From positions 1-51,673 of the forward strand of contig JABHIW010000164.1 in assembly GCA_018670825.1 (NCBI GenBank): 51,673 bases of DNA, in the 5' to 3' direction. The first letter of the stretch is position 1. Each line of letters starts with the position of its first letter. The notes under the pieces were generated by a model. It did not search any database and had not been told where the DNA came from. It saw nothing but the letters and a program-made list of their open reading frames with translations. This DNA is from Candidatus Scalindua sp. Lineage in GTDB: Bacteria > Planctomycetota > Brocadiia > Brocadiales > Scalinduaceae. The position numbers and the translations under genes are program-made. Below, in pieces: positions 49,736 through 51,673 of this stretch.

Positions 49736-50941
49736 ATGGAAGAGGACATGACACAACAACTGGATAGCACTAATATCAGGAATTACAAACCGGTTATGGC
49801 ATATCGTCGATTCGGTAAAACAGAAACCCCGATCAGTGCAATCACTCTTGGAGGCATGCGATATGTTCACGGGTGGGAAGTGCCACGTGATCAGATTCCT
49901 GCGGATATGATTGACAATTGCAGGGAGTGTGTTGAGCTGGCTCTCAAGCATGGTATTAACCATTTCGAAACCGCGTATGGGTATGGTAAAAGCGAACACT
50001 GTTACGGGATCGTACTTCATAAAGAGCTCTCCCTGAAGCGTGACTCTTATTATCTCATGACAAAAGGGGCTCCTGGAGATGCAACTGAAACACGCAGATT
50101 GATCGAGGAGCAGCTGAAAGCGCTGGGTGTGGATTATTTTGACCACTACGCCTGGCATGGAATAAATAATCAGGAAATATTTGAAAAATCATGCGGCAAA
50201 GGCGGCCCTGTTGAGGAGCTTTTGAAAATCAAAGAAGAGGGCATAATCAAAGCCGTTGGTTTCAGCACGCACGCCCAGCGTGATATTATTGAGAAATCGA
50301 TCGAAACGGATCTCTTTGATTTTGTTAATCTTCACTATTACTACTTTTTTCAACGCAATGAACGGGCTATTCAAAAAGCAGCAGAGCGGGATATGGGTAT
50401 TTTTATCATCTCGCCTAATGAAAAAGGCGGGCACCTCTTCAATCCCTCACCACTGATGAAAGAGCTTACTGCCCCTCTCACTCCTTCTCAGTTCAATAGC
50501 CGTTTTTGTTTGAAAACACCACAGGTGCAAACCCTTTCATTTGGAATGTCATCTCCGTACCACTTCAAACAGATGGCTAGTGTTGTGCCAGATGGTGATG
50601 ACCACTGGAACGAGCAGGATGAGGAAATACTCAATAGAATGGACAAGCGTAAAGAGCTGGATGAGTACCGGTCATTTGATGGCTACTCCATTTTCGATGA
50701 TCCCTCAGGGATTAATATTCCCGAGATACTCAGATACCGTCTGATGTGGAAATGTTTCGATAATACGGCTTTTCCGGAAATGCGTTATAATATGTTTGAG
50801 GAAAAGGGGAATTGGTTCCCCGGGCATTATGTCACTGAGGAGAATCTTGCTAAGATTGACATGAGTAAGGTCCCAGAGTGGATACCACTGAAAGAGCTTC
50901 TGCTTGAGGTCCATCAGCGTTTTTATAAGAAAAAAGATTAG
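49736..50941 (+). CDS. Aldo/keto reductase family oxidoreductase
   Basis: 401 residues with an aldo/keto reductase barrel (about 20-285). The tetrad is suggested by D/Y in ETAYGYGKSE, K in YLMTKGAPG and H in YAWHGIN. The NAD(P)H site region is AVGFSTHA. The C-terminal 115 residues are an extension with cysteines at about 270 and 350 (WKCFDNTAFPEMRYNMF) and no full ferredoxin-like Cx2Cx2C cluster motif. Reduction of a carbonyl with NAD(P)H is likely; the substrate is unknown. An ATG at 49748 is also possible: AGAGG sits just before it, while the ATG at 49736 has no clear site. It lies between the FAD oxidoreductase and the flavodiiron gene. Confidence 0.88.
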   Translation: MEEDMTQQLDSTNIRNYKPVMAYRRFGKTETPISAITLGGMRYVHGWEVPRDQIPADMIDNCRECVELALKHGINHFETAYGYGKSEHCYGIVLHKELSLKRDSYYLMTKGAPGDATETRRLIEEQLKALGVDYFDHYAWHGINNQEIFEKSCGKGGPVEELLKIKEEGIIKAVGFSTHAQRDIIEKSIETDLFDFVNLHYYYFFQRNERAIQKAAERDMGIFIISPNEKGGHLFNPSPLMKELTAPLTPSQFNSRFCLKTPQVQTLSFGMSSPYHFKQMASVVPDGDDHWNEQDEEILNRMDKRKELDEYRSFDGYSIFDDPSGINIPEILRYRLMWKCFDNTAFPEMRYNMFEEKGNWFPGHYVTEENLAKIDMSKVPEWIPLKELLLEVHQRFYKKKD

Positions 50942-51012
50942 TGTATAAAAACAATAGAAAAAAATGAGTTTACCCATTAGTATACATCGAGATATTACTG
51001 GTGTGGTCTGGC

Positions 51013-51060
51013 ATGAACAATCTCTAACGTTAAAGGTGGTACAAAGAATGGGAGCAGGTC
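51013..51060 (+). promoter_or_regulatory. Pre-gene element, copy C
   Basis: ATGAACAATCTCTAACGTTA, then AAGGTGGTACAAAGAATGGG and AGCAGGTC. It matches copy B with a 4-base insertion that breaks the frame. It lies about 200 bases before the flavodiiron gene. Confidence 0.5.
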
Positions 51061-51113
51061 ATCTTATGATTTGCAAATTCAATTTTCTGAGTTAAGATAA
51101 GTAAATAGGAATA

Positions 51114-51227
51114 TTGATTGAAAGAGGCGATACAATTCTTAATCAAATCGACAAGTATTGTACGGCTGAAGTGATCAGTGATGGTAGCATAAAACGAGTA
51201 TGCTACAGTAAACCTATGAAGCGTTAG
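51114..51227 (+). CDS. Small open frame of unknown function (37 aa)
   Basis: From a TTG at 51114 the frame reads MIERGDTILNQIDKYCTAEV and then ISDGSIKRVCYSKPMKR. It looks like protein-coding sequence. The GSIKRVCYS-like end slightly recalls the start of M20 carbamoylase-type hydrolases, so it could be a 5' remnant; that is weak. AATAGGAATA is the only upstream signal. It lies 33 bases before the flavodiiron ATG. Confidence 0.25.
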   Translation: MIERGDTILNQIDKYCTAEVISDGSIKRVCYSKPMKR

Positions 51228-51260
51228 ATAGAATAGATAAAAACTAAAACAGGAATTTAA

Positions 51261-51673
51261 ATGTCAAAAAATCTGAATGCAATACAAATAGCAGATAAAG
51301 TATATTGGGTAGGCGTAATTGACTGGGGAATTAGAAACATCCACGGCTACACTACTGACAGGGGAACAACATATAATGCATATCTGGTTATGGACGACAA
51401 GATAACGCTCTTTGACACTGTAAAGAAAGGGTTTGAGGATGAGTTTCTATCAAGAATTTCATCAATAGTTAATCCGGAAAAGATAGACTATATCATATCG
51501 AATCACTCAGAACCGGATCACAGTGAAGTACTTCCTGAGATCATAGATGTTGTAAAACCGGAAAAGGTATTTGCATCAGTAATGGGCAAAAAGGCCTTAA
51601 ACGCCCATTACCATGGCCTCAACATGGAAATAACCGCAGTAAAGGATGGTGAAGAGTTGAGCCTCGGTAGCAA
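51261..51673 (+). CDS. fprA: Flavodiiron protein (A-type flavoprotein), 3' end outside window
   Basis: 137 codons are in the window, starting [20 protein letters not shown]. The metallo-beta-lactamase-like diiron motif H-x-E-x-D-H is visible as [10 protein letters not shown] (H82, E84, D86, H87). The flavodoxin domain would lie beyond the window. Flavodiiron proteins reduce O2 to water or NO to N2O with electrons from rubredoxin or NAD(P)H chains, so this is an oxygen/NO protection enzyme in the cytoplasm. AGGAA lies 6 bases before the ATG. It is the third gene of the redox group. The name fprA rests on family recognition only. Confidence 0.92.
   Translation, partial: MSKNLNAIQIADKVYWVGVIDWGIRNIHGYTTDRGTTYNAYLVMDDKITLFDTVKKGFEDEFLSRISSIVNPEKIDYIISNHSEPDHSEVLPEIIDVVKPEKVFASVMGKKALNAHYHGLNMEITAVKDGEELSLGS

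Larger units (their letters stand above)
50942..51260. other. Intergenic region with element C and a small frame
   Basis: 319 bases. Contains the pre-gene element copy at 51013-51060 and a 37-codon frame at 51114-51227. Nothing else was found. Confidence 0.5.

Overview
The window reads as chromosome of an AT-rich Gram-negative bacterium. Support comes from several lipoprotein and Sec signal peptides, c-type cytochromes, a diheme peroxidase-like protein, a flavodiiron protein, a large c-di-GMP/two-component cluster, and long intergenic stretches full of dispersed repeats. This mix fits a Planctomycetota/anammox-type genome (for example Candidatus Scalindua). That is an inference from style and gene content; no taxonomic marker gene is present.

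Layout. 1-7.4 kb: a 5'-truncated ASPIC/UnbV protein, then minus-strand small membrane proteins, two overlapping related lipoprotein genes and a TerB-like gene. 7.4-14.6 kb: a headless nucleotidyltransferase with its helical partner, an Fe(II)/2-oxoglutarate oxygenase, an FKBP isomerase, a GFA-domain protein, a secreted thermonuclease, Tag glycosylase and YaeQ, separated by repeat-rich gaps. 15-23 kb: a type I restriction-modification locus (hsdM-hsdS-DUF3800-unknown-hsdR, minus strand). 23-27 kb: a repeat field with palindromic MITE-like elements, a hicB-hicA pair, a monoheme cytochrome, a decaying membrane-protein gene and a universal stress protein. 27-33 kb: a rhodanese-ferritin-like fusion, a flavin oxidoreductase, a diheme peroxidase-like gene broken by an exact 65-bp tandem duplication, and a pentapeptide-repeat protein. 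33.7-45 kb: a same-strand signalling cluster of two HD-GYP proteins, three histidine kinases and a lone receiver, with no DNA-binding output. 45-48 kb: a scrap zone with a zinc-ribbon gene, a tRNA-3'-end-like remnant, a frameshifted gene, a CBS protein and an IS3 orfA fragment. 48.4-51.7 kb: three redox genes (FAD oxidoreductase, aldo/keto reductase, flavodiiron protein running off the end), each preceded by a copy of the same short element.

How it fits together. The restriction system looks complete and carries two accessory genes. The signalling cluster probably lowers c-di-GMP through its HD-GYP domains in response to periplasmic signals. The redox genes at the right end and the rhodanese-ferritin protein suggest handling of oxygen, NO or reactive sulfur.

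The most unusual features are the 65-bp duplication that splits a cytochrome gene, a roughly 24-bp core (CCCCGGACAAAAGGCGCCGA...) scattered about ten times inside other repeats, and the threefold element before the redox genes, whose copies differ mostly at third codon positions. Seven genes or gene remnants were found by hand translation because they are short, broken or cut by the window edge: 1387-1500, 7425-7595, 24444-24623 (hicA), 45106-45276, 46163-46535, 51114-51227 and 51261-51673.
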